Assembly: GCA_934525625.1 (NCBI GenBank)
Contig: CAKSZL010000009.1
Span: 1-64,000 of the forward strand
Length of the DNA: 64,000 nucleotides
Origin: an uncultured Burkholderiaceae bacterium
Lineage (GTDB): Bacteria > Pseudomonadota > Gammaproteobacteria > Burkholderiales > Burkholderiaceae_B
Direction of reading: 5' to 3'
Below the pieces are notes generated by a model, which was not told the DNA's origin, made no database searches, and worked only from the letters and a program-made list of their open reading frames with translations. Positions within the stretch are counted from its first letter, which is position 1, and each line of letters starts with the position of its first letter. The translations under genes were made by a program, and so were the position numbers. Of this stretch, positions 56,247 to 64,000 are shown piece by piece.

Positions 56247-58028
56247 ATGCCGGTAGATCTGTTCGGTCCGCGTCAAATCGTGCAAACGCCCATGCCGGAC
56301 GGCGGCTTCGTGCTGTCGTCGGCCGTGCCGCTGGGGCCTTACGCCGAACGCATTACCGATGCGCTGGCGCATTGGGCGCAGGCAGGCCCCGACCGTACTT
56401 TTCTGGTCGAGCGCGGCGGCAACGACGAATGGGAAGCCATCAGCTACGGCGGCATGTACGACAAGGCGCGCGCCATCGGCCAGTATCTGCTGACGCAAGG
56501 TTGCGGGCCGAATAAGCCTGTCGTCATCATCGCCGAGAACAGCATCGCGGCCGCCAGCCTGGCGCTGGGCGCCATCTATGCCGGCGTGCCCATCGCGCCG
56601 CTGTCCACCGCCTACGTCAAGCTCGAAACCGCCCACGACAAGCTGAACGCCTGCCTGGCGCTGCTGCAGCCCGGCCTGGTCTACGTCGACGACGCCCTCA
56701 GCGCCGAAGCGCCGGTAGCGTGCATGCTGGCATCGGGCGTGCCCATCATGCGCAACGAGCCGGGCGATTCGTTCTTGAGCCTGCGGCAGGCCTGCACGAC
56801 CCGGCCCGCCGGTGTCGATGCCGTCAACCGCGCCCTCACGCCGGACACCGTGGCCAAGTACCTGTTCACCTCCGGCTCCACCGGCGTGCCCAAGGCCGTC
56901 ATCAATACGCACAGAATGCTGTGCGCCAATCAAAAGCAGTTGCGGCTCATCTTTCCGTTCGTCGCCGAAGAGCCGCCCGTGCTGGTGGATTGGCTGCCGT
57001 GGAACCACACCTTTGGGGGCAACGAGGTGTTCTTCCTGGTCATGACGCAGGGCGGCCAGCTTTACATAGACCGGGGCAAGCCCGTTGCGCAGGCCATCGA
57101 AGAAACCATACGCAACCTCAAGTCGGTATCGCCCACCATCCACTTCAACGTGCCGGCCGGGTTCGAGCAGATCGTCGCGCGCATGGAAACCGATGCGCAG
57201 CTGAAGGCCTCGTTCTTCGCTCGCTTGCGCATGGTGTTCTATGCCGGCGCGGGCATGCCGCAGCGCCTGTGGACGCGGCTGGAGGAAATGTCGGTCGAAA
57301 CCACGGGCAGGCAGCTTGCCGTGGTGACGGCCTGGGGCGCGACGGAAACCGCGCCGCTTGCCACGGGCGTTTATTTCGAATCGCGCCGTTCCGACAACAT
57401 CGGCTTGCCGGTGCCGGGCTGCGAGATCCGTTTCGCGCCTGTCGATGGGCGCTTCGAGCTGCGCGTGCGCGGGCCTAACGTCATGCCCGGCTATCTGGGC
57501 CGTCCCGAATTGCAGGCAACGGTATTCGACGAGCAGGGCTTTTATCGCACCGGCGACGCCGGCTCGCTGGCCGACGCGAACGACCCCTCGGCCGGCATCG
57601 TGTTCGATGGCCGCATCGCGGAAGACTTCAAGCTGCAAACCGGCACCTGGGTGTCGGTCGGGCGGCTACGGGGCTTGCTGACGGGCGTCTTGATGCCTTT
57701 GGCGACGGACGTGGTCGTCGTGGGTTCGGGCCAGCCCCATCTGTCGGCGCTGGTCTTCCTGAACCTGCAAGCGGCCCGCGCCTGCGCCGAAGACGAACAC
57801 GCCGCGCTGGAAGAGCTGGCGCGGCATCCCCGCGTGCTGCAAGCGGTTCAGCAGGCCGTGGACAAGCACAACGCCGCGCACACGGGCGCATCGATGACGA
57901 TCCGGCGCTTCAGCCTGATGGCGCAGCCGCCATCGGCCAAGCACGGAGAAATTACGGAAAAAGGTTCCATCAATCAGGCTGCCGTCATCAAGAACCGGGC
58001 CGCCATCGTGCAGGCGCTATATGCCTGA
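56247..58028 (+). CDS. AMP-dependent aryl-CoA ligase, feruloyl-CoA synthase-like (paralogue 2)
   Basis: 593 residues, ANL superfamily. P-loop YLFTSGSTGVPKAVINTH near residue 210, LVDWLPWNHTFGG, and the C-terminal GEITEKGSINQAAV with the adenylation lysine. It shares these blocks with the ligase at 32211-34118 but is about 40 residues shorter, missing an N-terminal extension. It likely activates an aromatic or similar acid. The start ATG at 56247 is preferred over the TTG codons before it. A MITE-like repeat lies between its stop and the next gene. Confidence 0.83.
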   Translation: MPVDLFGPRQIVQTPMPDGGFVLSSAVPLGPYAERITDALAHWAQAGPDRTFLVERGGNDEWEAISYGGMYDKARAIGQYLLTQGCGPNKPVVIIAENSIAAASLALGAIYAGVPIAPLSTAYVKLETAHDKLNACLALLQPGLVYVDDALSAEAPVACMLASGVPIMRNEPGDSFLSLRQACTTRPAGVDAVNRALTPDTVAKYLFTSGSTGVPKAVINTHRMLCANQKQLRLIFPFVAEEPPVLVDWLPWNHTFGGNEVFFLVMTQGGQLYIDRGKPVAQAIEETIRNLKSVSPTIHFNVPAGFEQIVARMETDAQLKASFFARLRMVFYAGAGMPQRLWTRLEEMSVETTGRQLAVVTAWGATETAPLATGVYFESRRSDNIGLPVPGCEIRFAPVDGRFELRVRGPNVMPGYLGRPELQATVFDEQGFYRTGDAGSLADANDPSAGIVFDGRIAEDFKLQTGTWVSVGRLRGLLTGVLMPLATDVVVVGSGQPHLSALVFLNLQAARACAEDEHAALEELARHPRVLQAVQQAVDKHNAAHTGASMTIRRFSLMAQPPSAKHGEITEKGSINQAAVIKNRAAIVQALYA

Positions 58029-58047
58029 TTCCATCGTTCGATCTGAT

Positions 58048-58151
58048 GTTCCATTTTCAGATTGGACGAGCACGCGAAGGCGAAGCGCAGACAGTACAAG
58101 TGGTACGGCAAGCGAAGCCGACAAAGTAATCGTTCAATCTGAAAATGGAAT
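58048..58151 (-). repeat. MITE-like 104-bp repeat, copy 2
   Basis: Same 104-bp element as at 30177-30280, in opposite orientation. Read on the minus strand it begins ATTCCATTTTCAGATTGAAC; the other end matches as an inverted repeat with three changes in 23 bases. It ends 13 bases before the start of the binding-protein gene. A further end-like fragment (ATTCCAT joined to CGTTCGATCTG) lies at 58028-58045, starting within the ligase stop codon. Transcription of the ligase gene would carry it into the mRNA. Confidence 0.85.
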
Positions 58152-58164
58152 AAAGGGGAACAAT

Positions 58165-59295
58165 ATGAAGAAGACTGTGCTTGTGCTGGCTGCGTCCCTG
58201 TTTTCGCTGGGCGCGCAGGCCGAGGTCCGGGTGGGCGTCATCGTGGCCGAGACCGGCCCGGCCGCCTCGCTGGGCATACCGGCCAAGAACGTATTCGAGA
58301 TGCTGCCCGACAGGCTGGGCGGCGAACCAGTGCGCTACATCGTGCTGGACGACGCCAGCGACACTACGGCGGCGGTCAGGCAGGCGCGCAAACTGATGGA
58401 ACAGGACAAGGTCGATCTGCTCATCGGTTCCAGTACGGTGCCCACCTCCATCGCCGTCGCCGGCGTGGCCGGCGAAATGAAGACGCCGCAACTGGCGCTG
58501 GCGCCCATGTCCATTCCCACTTCGCAAAATGCCTGGGCCTACGCGGTGCCGCAGCCCACGCGCATCATGATGAGCGCCGTCGTCGATCACATGAAGGCGC
58601 ACGGCGTCAAGACCATAGGCTATCTGGGTTTCGCCGATTCCTGGGGAGACATGGTGCTGGCCGGCACCGAGGCCAACCTGGGCGGCGCCGGCATCAAGCT
58701 CGTCGCGTCGGAACGCTACGGGCGCGGCGACACCAGCGTGGCGGGGCAGGTGCTCAAGCTCACGGCCGCCAAGCCGGATGCGGTGGTGCTCGGCGGCACC
58801 GGCACGCCGGGCGTGCTGCCGCAGATGGCCTTGCGCGAGCGCGGCTATCAAGGCCCGCTGTATCACAACACCGGCGTCATCAACCGCGACTTTCTGCGCG
58901 TAGGCGGCAAAGTTGTCGAAGGCGCTTATGCGCCCACCGGGCCCGTCATGGTGGCCGAACAGCTTCCCGACGGCAACGCCATCAAGCCGGTGGCCATGGC
59001 CTTCATCGAAGCCTACGAAGGCAAGCACGGCAAGGGCATGCGCAACGCCTTCGCCGCCTACGCCTGGGACGCCTATCTGCTGGCCGACAAGGCCGTGGAA
59101 GCGGCCCTGAAAACCTCCAAGCCCGGTACGCAAGACTTCCGCGAAGCCGTGCGCACGGCGCTGGAAACCAACAAAGAAATCGTCGGCACGCACGGCGTGT
59201 ACAACATGAGCCCCACCGACCATACCGGCGTGGACCAGCGCGCCAGCGTGCTGGTGCAGGTCAAGAATGGCGACTGGGCACTGGTGCGGCACTAA
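58165..59295 (+). CDS. Liv-type ABC substrate-binding protein (paralogue of 35178)
   Basis: 376 residues. Signal MKKTVLVLAASLFSLGAQA, cut after residue 19. The type I binding fold begins EVRVGVIVAETGPAASLGIP. Shared with the protein at 35178-36323 are VLPQ, the FL..GG motif, KPVA and GVYNM(S/T)PxDH near the C-terminus. It should bind an aromatic or acid substrate for uptake. As in the other two cases no transporter genes are near. The ribosome-binding AAAGGGG lies between the MITE end and the ATG. Confidence 0.88.
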   Translation: MKKTVLVLAASLFSLGAQAEVRVGVIVAETGPAASLGIPAKNVFEMLPDRLGGEPVRYIVLDDASDTTAAVRQARKLMEQDKVDLLIGSSTVPTSIAVAGVAGEMKTPQLALAPMSIPTSQNAWAYAVPQPTRIMMSAVVDHMKAHGVKTIGYLGFADSWGDMVLAGTEANLGGAGIKLVASERYGRGDTSVAGQVLKLTAAKPDAVVLGGTGTPGVLPQMALRERGYQGPLYHNTGVINRDFLRVGGKVVEGAYAPTGPVMVAEQLPDGNAIKPVAMAFIEAYEGKHGKGMRNAFAAYAWDAYLLADKAVEAALKTSKPGTQDFREAVRTALETNKEIVGTHGVYNMSPTDHTGVDQRASVLVQVKNGDWALVRH

Positions 59296-59418
59296 AGCCA
59301 CAGCGATGCGCGGCGGTGCGACAGCTTGCGCCGGCTGCTCGGGAGTAGCCGGCGGGCTGTCCCTGCATGGCGGGGGCGGGCTTACAATGCACACGCCCCT
59401 AGTCCGAATCCTATCCTT

Positions 59419-60609
59419 ATGAAGCTGTCCCAGCGAGCCCAAGCCGTTTCCACCTTTTATGCGATGGAGTTCGGCAATCGCGCCGCCGCCCTGGAGGCCC
59501 AGGGCCATGACGTTATCCGCCTGAGCCTGGGCGAGCCCGATTTCGGCGCGCCGCCGGCCGTCATGCGGGCCGCGCACAGCGTGCTGGACGAACAGGCGCT
59601 GGCCTATACCGGCGCGTTGGGGTTGCCCGCGCTGCGGGAAGCCATCGTCGGCTTTTACCGCGACGTGCATGGCGTGCACGTGGAGCCGTCGCGCGTGGTG
59701 GTAACGGCGGGAGCCTCGGCGGCCTTGCTGATGGTGACGGCGGCGCTGGTCGATCCGGGCGACGAGGTACTGGTGGGCGACCCTTCGTATCCGTGCAACC
59801 GCCAGTTTCTCAGCAGCTTCGGCGCCAAGGTCAAGCTGGCGCCCACCGATGCCGCCACCCGATTTCAACTGGACGCGGCTGCGGTGCGCGCGCACTGGAC
59901 GCCGCAAACACGCGGCCTGATCATCGCCACGCCGTCGAATCCCACCGGCACCTCGGTGCCGCTGGCTGAGTTAAGCGAGATCTGCGCCTGGGCGCGCCGG
60001 CATGACGCCTGGCGCATCGTCGACGAAATCTACCTGAACCTGGGGGATCGAGACGCCCAGGGCAGGGCGCCGGGCAGCGTGCTGTCCGTGGACCCGGACG
60101 CCATCGTCATCAACAGTTTTTCCAAGTATTTCGGCATGACGGGCTGGCGCCTGGGCTGGTGTGTCGTGCCCGAAGCCATGGCGCCCGCCATGGAGCGCCT
60201 GGCCCAGAATTACTACATCTGCCCGCCCACCCTGTCGCAATATGCGGCCCTGGCGTGCTTTACGCCGGAATCGCTGGCGGTGTGCGAAGCGCGCCGCGCC
60301 GAGCTGGCGCAGCGGCGCGCCCTGGTGCTGGAAGGACTGGCGCGCATGGGCCTGCCGGTGCCCGTGCCGCCCGACGGCGCGTTCTACGTGTATTTCGACG
60401 TCAGCGGCACGGGGATGGACGCCTGGCGGTTCTGCGAGCGCGCGCTGGAAGAAGCGCACGTCGCGCTGACGCCGGGCAAGGATTTCGGAGATTGCGGCGC
60501 CGATACCTACGTGCGCTTGTCTTATGCGGCGTCGGCCGAGCGATTGGAGACCGCCCTGCGGCGCCTGGCCGACTGGTTGGGTACAAGCGGCGTTATGCAA
60601 GGGCCCTGA
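59419..60609 (+). CDS. PLP-dependent class I/II aminotransferase
   Basis: 396 residues, aspartate-aminotransferase fold type I. The PLP lysine is in INSFSKYFGMTGWRLGW; the family motifs SLGEPDFGAPP, PSNPTGTSVP and DEIYLNL are present. It transfers an amino group between an amino acid and a 2-oxo acid; the exact pair is not clear (aspartate, aromatic or alanine type). The start ATG at 59419 (MKLSQRAQAV) is typical. It stands alone, 123 bases after the binding-protein gene, and converges on the DUF945 gene. Confidence 0.9.
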   Translation: MKLSQRAQAVSTFYAMEFGNRAAALEAQGHDVIRLSLGEPDFGAPPAVMRAAHSVLDEQALAYTGALGLPALREAIVGFYRDVHGVHVEPSRVVVTAGASAALLMVTAALVDPGDEVLVGDPSYPCNRQFLSSFGAKVKLAPTDAATRFQLDAAAVRAHWTPQTRGLIIATPSNPTGTSVPLAELSEICAWARRHDAWRIVDEIYLNLGDRDAQGRAPGSVLSVDPDAIVINSFSKYFGMTGWRLGWCVVPEAMAPAMERLAQNYYICPPTLSQYAALACFTPESLAVCEARRAELAQRRALVLEGLARMGLPVPVPPDGAFYVYFDVSGTGMDAWRFCERALEEAHVALTPGKDFGDCGADTYVRLSYAASAERLETALRRLADWLGTSGVMQGP

Positions 60610-60633
60610 TCATCATCGCCAGTGTTGATCGCT

Positions 60634-60677
60634 CGGCCGTGTCTTCGGTTCTTTTTCTGGTACCGAAGACGCGGCCG
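60634..60677. terminator. Long hairpin between convergent genes
   Basis: A 16-bp stem (CGGCCGTGTCTTCGGT with ACCGAAGACGCGGCCG, one G-U type mismatch) around a 12-base loop containing TTTTT. It lies between the aminotransferase stop and the end of the convergent DUF945 gene, so it is probably a shared terminator. The T-run lies in the loop instead of after the stem, which is unusual. Confidence 0.65.
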
Positions 60678-60686
60678 ATAAGATGA

Positions 60687-62693
60687 TCAAGGCGTGGCCG
60701 AAGCATACTTCGCGAAGTCTTCCGCGATGCTGATGAAGGTGTTGTGCAGAATGCGCAGGCTTTCCGCGCCTATGCCACCTTCGGCGTTCAGGTCCATTTC
60801 CACGAAGGCTACGCCGTCGTCGTCCAGGTAGGCGCGCGTCCAGCGGTATTCCTGGTTCCAGCTATTGATTCTTTCCAGGGACAAGGGCTTGTCGCTCTTG
60901 TACTCGGCAACGTAGACCAGGTCTTGGCAAGCGCCCGAGAAAGCGTTGCACAGGAAGCGCACGCGCAGCGCGCTGGCGCCTACCGAGGACGGATCCAGCC
61001 GCAGCACCGGCGCATCGTCTTCCTCTTCCACTGTTACCTTCTCGCCTTGCTCTTCCAGCAACTTGACGACGTGATCGACGTCGAACTCTTCGAGCATGTT
61101 GGAAGCCTGTTCCGCCGTCGTGGCGGCCTGCGTGGCTTCGTCCGCCTCGATCGCGGCGGCGTCGGCAGCCGCTTGCGCCGCCGCGGCGGCTACATCGGCC
61201 TCGGCTTCCACGTCGGGAACGTATTCCTCCGTTTCCTCTTCCTCCAACGAGGAATCCAGCATGCCGAACAGTTCCTCCTGGGGAATCTCGGTGCCGTTCA
61301 GGTTGCCCACGCCATCGGCGAAGACGAAGGTGCCGACGATGTTGTCGCCATCGTTTTTGCCGACGTTCATCATCTCGGCAAGGCCGGCCAGGCTGCGCAC
61401 CTGATCCTCGGCTTCAGACGCCGCCTCGTCGGGCATCATCTTGTCGTTCAGGATGCTGTATTGCGTCATCAAGCCCTGGAGCATGGGCTTGGAAAGCACC
61501 AGCTTGGCGTCGATACGCTTGATGGCCTGAATGGCGGCTTGCTTGAGCGACAATTCGTCCAGGCTTTCCTGGGGAAGGTCGAGATCGACGGTGGCGGTAA
61601 AGAGGCTTTCACCCTTGCCGGTCTTCCAGCTGACGGGCGCGATGCTCAACGAGGGCTTGCCGGCCAGCAGCTTGCGGACGTTGGCTTCCACCAGCGGCAG
61701 CAGGTCGTCGTCGACGTCCGCGTCGCCGTTGCTCATGACTTGCGCCATGAGCGAGTTGTAGGCGTCGGCGATCTGCTTGAGCGCCGCGCCGTCTAGGTTG
61801 TCCAGCTTGAGCACGGTTTGCCCGCTGCCCAGCAGGATGTCGTTCAGCATGACGTTGCCGGTGCGGTAGGCGGCCTCGACCGAGATGGCGGTGTCGTTTT
61901 CGCGAACCTTGGCGGTATAGCCCAGGTCGTCTATCGTGACTTTGCCGTCGCCGTCGGGCAGCGTGATTTCCATGCGCTTGACGTTCAGCGTCGAGTCGCC
62001 GATGCCCAGGTCGAACTTGCCCATGCGGCTGGCGCCCGTCAGGCTCATGCCTGTCAGGTTCATGTCCACGGGCTGGTCTTTCTGGCTGTTGATGGCAAGC
62101 TTGTCGACGACGGCGTCGATCACGAAGGACTTGCGCACGAACTCGTACTCGCCCTTCATCCGCATGCCGCTGAAGTCCAGTTTCGTTTCGTCATCGGAGA
62201 ACTGCAGCGGCGCAATTTGCGCGACGCTTTGAACCTTGCCGCGATAGCTGACGATGTCGTCGCTGCTGATGGGCGAAACGCCCTTGAACAAGGCGAACAC
62301 TATGTTCAGGTCGTCCGTTCGGGCCAGTTCGGTGTGGGCGAAGGCCAGCCGAGGGGCGAATACGCCGCGCGATAGCGCGCCCTTGGGGAAGGGGCCGTGT
62401 TCGATGTGCGATTCGAATTCCAGCTTCTCGGTCGGCAGCTTGTCTTCGGACGCGCTGCGCTCGACGAAGGAAAGCCCGTAGCGGGCCTTGCTGGAGAACC
62501 AGCCGCGCTCATAGCTTAGCTGCTCCAGGCGCAGTCCGAACAGGGGGCTGAGGTTCTCCAGCTTTTCGTTGGCGGTGGCCAGATAGCGCTGTGAATGGGC
62601 TTCTATCTTCGTGCCGGTATACCAGGTGGCGCCTAGCCAACCGGCTACGCCGACGACGATGACGCCGGCCGCGATCGCTGAACTTTTTTTCAT
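60687..62693 (-). CDS. YdgA/DUF945 family protein, large form
   Basis: 668 residues; E. coli YdgA has about 500. An N-terminal membrane anchor (MKKSSAIAAGVIVVGVAGWL) is followed by the DUF945 pattern YLATANEKLENLSPLFG and LEQLSYERGWFSSKARYGL. Around residues 485-545 lies an Ala/Glu-rich low-complexity insert (EADVAAAAAQAAADAAAIEA), followed by a C-terminal domain (EYKSDKPLSLERINSWNQEY) resembling YbjN-like folds. The function of the family is not known; it should face the periplasm. ATG at 62693 with no strong ribosome-binding motif. Confidence 0.82.
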   Translation of the reverse strand: MKKSSAIAAGVIVVGVAGWLGATWYTGTKIEAHSQRYLATANEKLENLSPLFGLRLEQLSYERGWFSSKARYGLSFVERSASEDKLPTEKLEFESHIEHGPFPKGALSRGVFAPRLAFAHTELARTDDLNIVFALFKGVSPISSDDIVSYRGKVQSVAQIAPLQFSDDETKLDFSGMRMKGEYEFVRKSFVIDAVVDKLAINSQKDQPVDMNLTGMSLTGASRMGKFDLGIGDSTLNVKRMEITLPDGDGKVTIDDLGYTAKVRENDTAISVEAAYRTGNVMLNDILLGSGQTVLKLDNLDGAALKQIADAYNSLMAQVMSNGDADVDDDLLPLVEANVRKLLAGKPSLSIAPVSWKTGKGESLFTATVDLDLPQESLDELSLKQAAIQAIKRIDAKLVLSKPMLQGLMTQYSILNDKMMPDEAASEAEDQVRSLAGLAEMMNVGKNDGDNIVGTFVFADGVGNLNGTEIPQEELFGMLDSSLEEEETEEYVPDVEAEADVAAAAAQAAADAAAIEADEATQAATTAEQASNMLEEFDVDHVVKLLEEQGEKVTVEEEDDAPVLRLDPSSVGASALRVRFLCNAFSGACQDLVYVAEYKSDKPLSLERINSWNQEYRWTRAYLDDDGVAFVEMDLNAEGGIGAESLRILHNTFISIAEDFAKYASATP

Positions 62694-62993
62694 TTTGATT
62701 TTTTCCGTAGATTGGCGGGTTGCGCCCGCGTGCCTAGATTCTCGGCTCCAGTGTGTCGTGCCGATTTTGAAAGAGGGCGTTCTCTATCCGTAATCGTCGA
62801 CGCGCCGGGAAGAGCGGCAAGTATAACTAGGCGTGGCGGCAGGATTGTTTCGTTTCTTGAAAACCGCCGAAAGCGCCGCAAACCCAGGCGTGGCGCGGGA
62901 TAGCGACCATACGGCACGTTGCCCGCGATGCCTGGGCGACATGATTTGCGCTACGCTGTTTCAGCGTGTTGCAAAATCGTTGGGCTGGTGTTT
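62694..62993. other. Intergenic region with imperfect hairpin
   Basis: 300 bases without a gene I can support. It must hold the DUF945 promoter. At 62943-62978 an imperfect hairpin (inner stem ACGCTG, loop TTT, CAGCGT; outer GATTTGC/GCAAAATC) lies 16 bases past the end of the tetR gene and is a likely end for its transcript. Open frames on the plus strand here show no ribosome-binding site. Confidence 0.45.
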
Positions 62994-63638
62994 TTACAGC
63001 CCCAGCTCGACCATGCGCAGCAGGCGCGCGCCCAGCGAACGGCGCATGCCGGGCGGCGCATTGCGCAGCGGCCCGTCGATGATCAGCAGCGCCATGCCGT
63101 GCACCGCCGACCAGGCCAGGAATTCGGCGCCGGGGCGGCGGTCGGCGGGCAGCACGCCGGCCTGCGCCATGGCGTCCAGCGCGTAGCTTAGTAGTTCAAA
63201 AGGGTTGAGTCCCTTGGAGGCTGTGCGCGCCGGGTCGGCGGGCACTTGCACGTCGTGCGGGCCGAAAGCGAAGGCGGTGCGGAACCAGCCTGTTTCGGCC
63301 TGCGCAAAACCCAGATAGCCGCGCCCCACCGCGGCCAGCATGCCGCGTGCCCGCGCCACCGGGTCGTCCAGCGCCTCGGCGTGGCGCAGCTCGGCTTCGA
63401 TGGCCTGCGCCAATGCGCCCAGCGTGGCGGCGCGCACCGCCTCGAACAGCGCCTGATGGTTGGCGAAATGCCGGTAGGCCGCGTTGGGCGCCACGCCGGC
63501 GCGGCGCGTGGCCTCGCGCAGCACCAGGGCTTCGGGCCCGCCCTCTCGCACCAGCGCCAAGCCCGCCTGAACCAATGCCGCACGCAAATCGCCATGGTGG
63601 TAGGTGCTGCGGGGAGAGCGGGCTTGGGAGGCGGTCAT
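62994..63638 (-). CDS. TetR-family repressor, divergent from VOC gene
   Basis: 214 residues. The HTH lies in residues about 13-62 (YHHGDLRAALVQAGLALVRE, ATRRAGVAPNAAYRHFANHQ), followed by a C-terminal domain of the TetR_C_33 type (GLNPFELLSYALDAMAQAG). It starts 26 bases from the first of two 15-bp operators and should repress itself and the divergent VOC gene. The ligand is unknown. Confidence 0.88.
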   Translation of the reverse strand: MTASQARSPRSTYHHGDLRAALVQAGLALVREGGPEALVLREATRRAGVAPNAAYRHFANHQALFEAVRAATLGALAQAIEAELRHAEALDDPVARARGMLAAVGRGYLGFAQAETGWFRTAFAFGPHDVQVPADPARTASKGLNPFELLSYALDAMAQAGVLPADRRPGAEFLAWSAVHGMALLIIDGPLRNAPPGMRRSLGARLLRMVELGL

Positions 63639-63664
63639 GATTTACAACTTTACGCATTTTTCAT

Positions 63665-63679
63665 GTGGACAGTGTTCAT
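63665..63679. promoter_or_regulatory. TetR operator 1
   Basis: GTGGACA-G-TGTTCAT: imperfect 15-bp dyad, one base off symmetry in two positions, 26 bases before the tetR start (minus). It shares the core GACA/TGTTCA with operator 2 and is centred 34 bases from it, about three helical turns. Confidence 0.7.
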
Positions 63680-63698
63680 TCTAGCCTCTAGCATTGAT

Positions 63699-63713
63699 GT
63701 GAACAATGTTCAC
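63699..63713. promoter_or_regulatory. TetR operator 2
   Basis: GTGAACA-A-TGTTCAC: perfect 15-bp palindrome in the divergent tetR/VOC promoter region, 61 bases before the VOC start. Together with operator 1 it makes a classical two-site TetR control region. Confidence 0.8.
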
Positions 63714-63774
63714 ACTAACAAGAAATGATCAGGCGGCCATGTGCCGCAGCCACCTCGACACCAAGGAGATGTCC

Positions 63775-64000
63775 ATGTCATTCGCGCCGTATCTCAATTT
63801 CGACGGCGATTGCGCCGAGGCTTTCGCCTTCTATGCCGACACCTTCGGCGGCACTATCGCCTATCAAAGCACCTTTGGCGAAGCGGCTTCCATGCCGGGC
63901 ATGCCGCCCCTGAACGACGAAGACAAGCGGCGCATCATGCATGCGCAAATACAGCTCAAGGGCGGGCTGTTGATGGGTTCCGACGCCTTGGCCGGCGCCG
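63775..64000 (+). CDS. VOC-family protein (PhnB-like), cut by window end
   Basis: The first 75 residues are seen; the gene runs past the window edge. The start SFAPYLNFDGDCAEAFAFYA, followed by DTFGGTIAYQSTFGEA and the C-terminal part LKGGLLMGSDALAGA, matches PhnB-like (DUF3335/VOC) proteins of the glyoxalase/bleomycin-resistance fold. AAGGAG at 63763-63768 favours the ATG at 63775 over the one at 63769. It is probably repressed by the divergent TetR. The family covers isomerases and dioxygenase-like binding proteins; the function is not clear. Confidence 0.8.
   Translation, partial: MSFAPYLNFDGDCAEAFAFYADTFGGTIAYQSTFGEAASMPGMPPLNDEDKRRIMHAQIQLKGGLLMGSDALAGA

Overview
The window looks like a chromosomal segment of a high-GC betaproteobacterium of the order Burkholderiales, most likely family Alcaligenaceae (Bordetella/Achromobacter/Pusillimonas-like). 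This rests on recognisable proteins and gene orders: maf-yceD-rpmF-plsX-fabHDG-acpP-fabF, then rpoE-rseA-rseB-mucD-lepA-lepB-rnc-era-recO, together with trpBA-accD. No rRNA, tRNA, CRISPR array, prophage or intact insertion sequence was seen. All calls come from reading the sequence without database searches.

Bases 1-31,500 are mostly housekeeping. From the left: a flavodoxin-like protein, the stringent-response synthetase RelA, trpB-trpA-accD with ATGA overlaps, an unknown lipoprotein, RNase E (rne, minus strand), the pseudouridine synthase RluC, an AmiD-type amidase, a tetrapyrrole-methylase-fold methyltransferase with a Maf pyrophosphatase, and the phospholipid/fatty-acid synthesis cluster. 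The sigma-E envelope-stress module, lepA, signal peptidase, RNase III, Era, a short RecO and a PIN-domain protein follow.

Bases 31,500-46,800 are an accessory catabolic island. A leftward eight-gene run (40,067 down to 31,488) encodes a NicX-like ring-cleaving dioxygenase, an alpha/beta hydrolase, an acyl-CoA-dehydrogenase-fold flavoprotein, a flavin reductase, a Liv-type binding protein, a quinone-oxidoreductase-like protein, a feruloyl-CoA-synthase-like ligase and a TetR regulator. This suggests degradation of a hydroxylated N-heterocycle or related aromatic. Next to it, divergent from a NahR-like LysR regulator, lies a gentisate-pathway operon: 3-hydroxybenzoate 6-hydroxylase, FAH-family hydrolase, gentisate 1,2-dioxygenase and another binding protein.

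Bases 46,800-64,000 hold selU-selD (tRNA 2-selenouridine), an RND efflux pump with its adaptor, a secreted protein joining a SecD-head-like domain to a DUF333 domain, an EamA transporter, and a second TetR/ligase/binding-protein module paralogous to part of the first island. An aminotransferase, a large YdgA/DUF945 protein and a TetR/VOC pair with two clear operators end the window.

The most unusual signals are: (i) a 104-bp MITE-like repeat with terminal inverted repeats, present twice in opposite orientation, each time filling the gap between a stop codon and the next gene's ribosome binding site; (ii) a TetR protein with an extra transposase-like helix-turn-helix facing a 39-bp nested palindrome; (iii) the N-heterocycle/aromatic island; and (iv) a perfect 36-bp palindrome after the methyltransferase gene.
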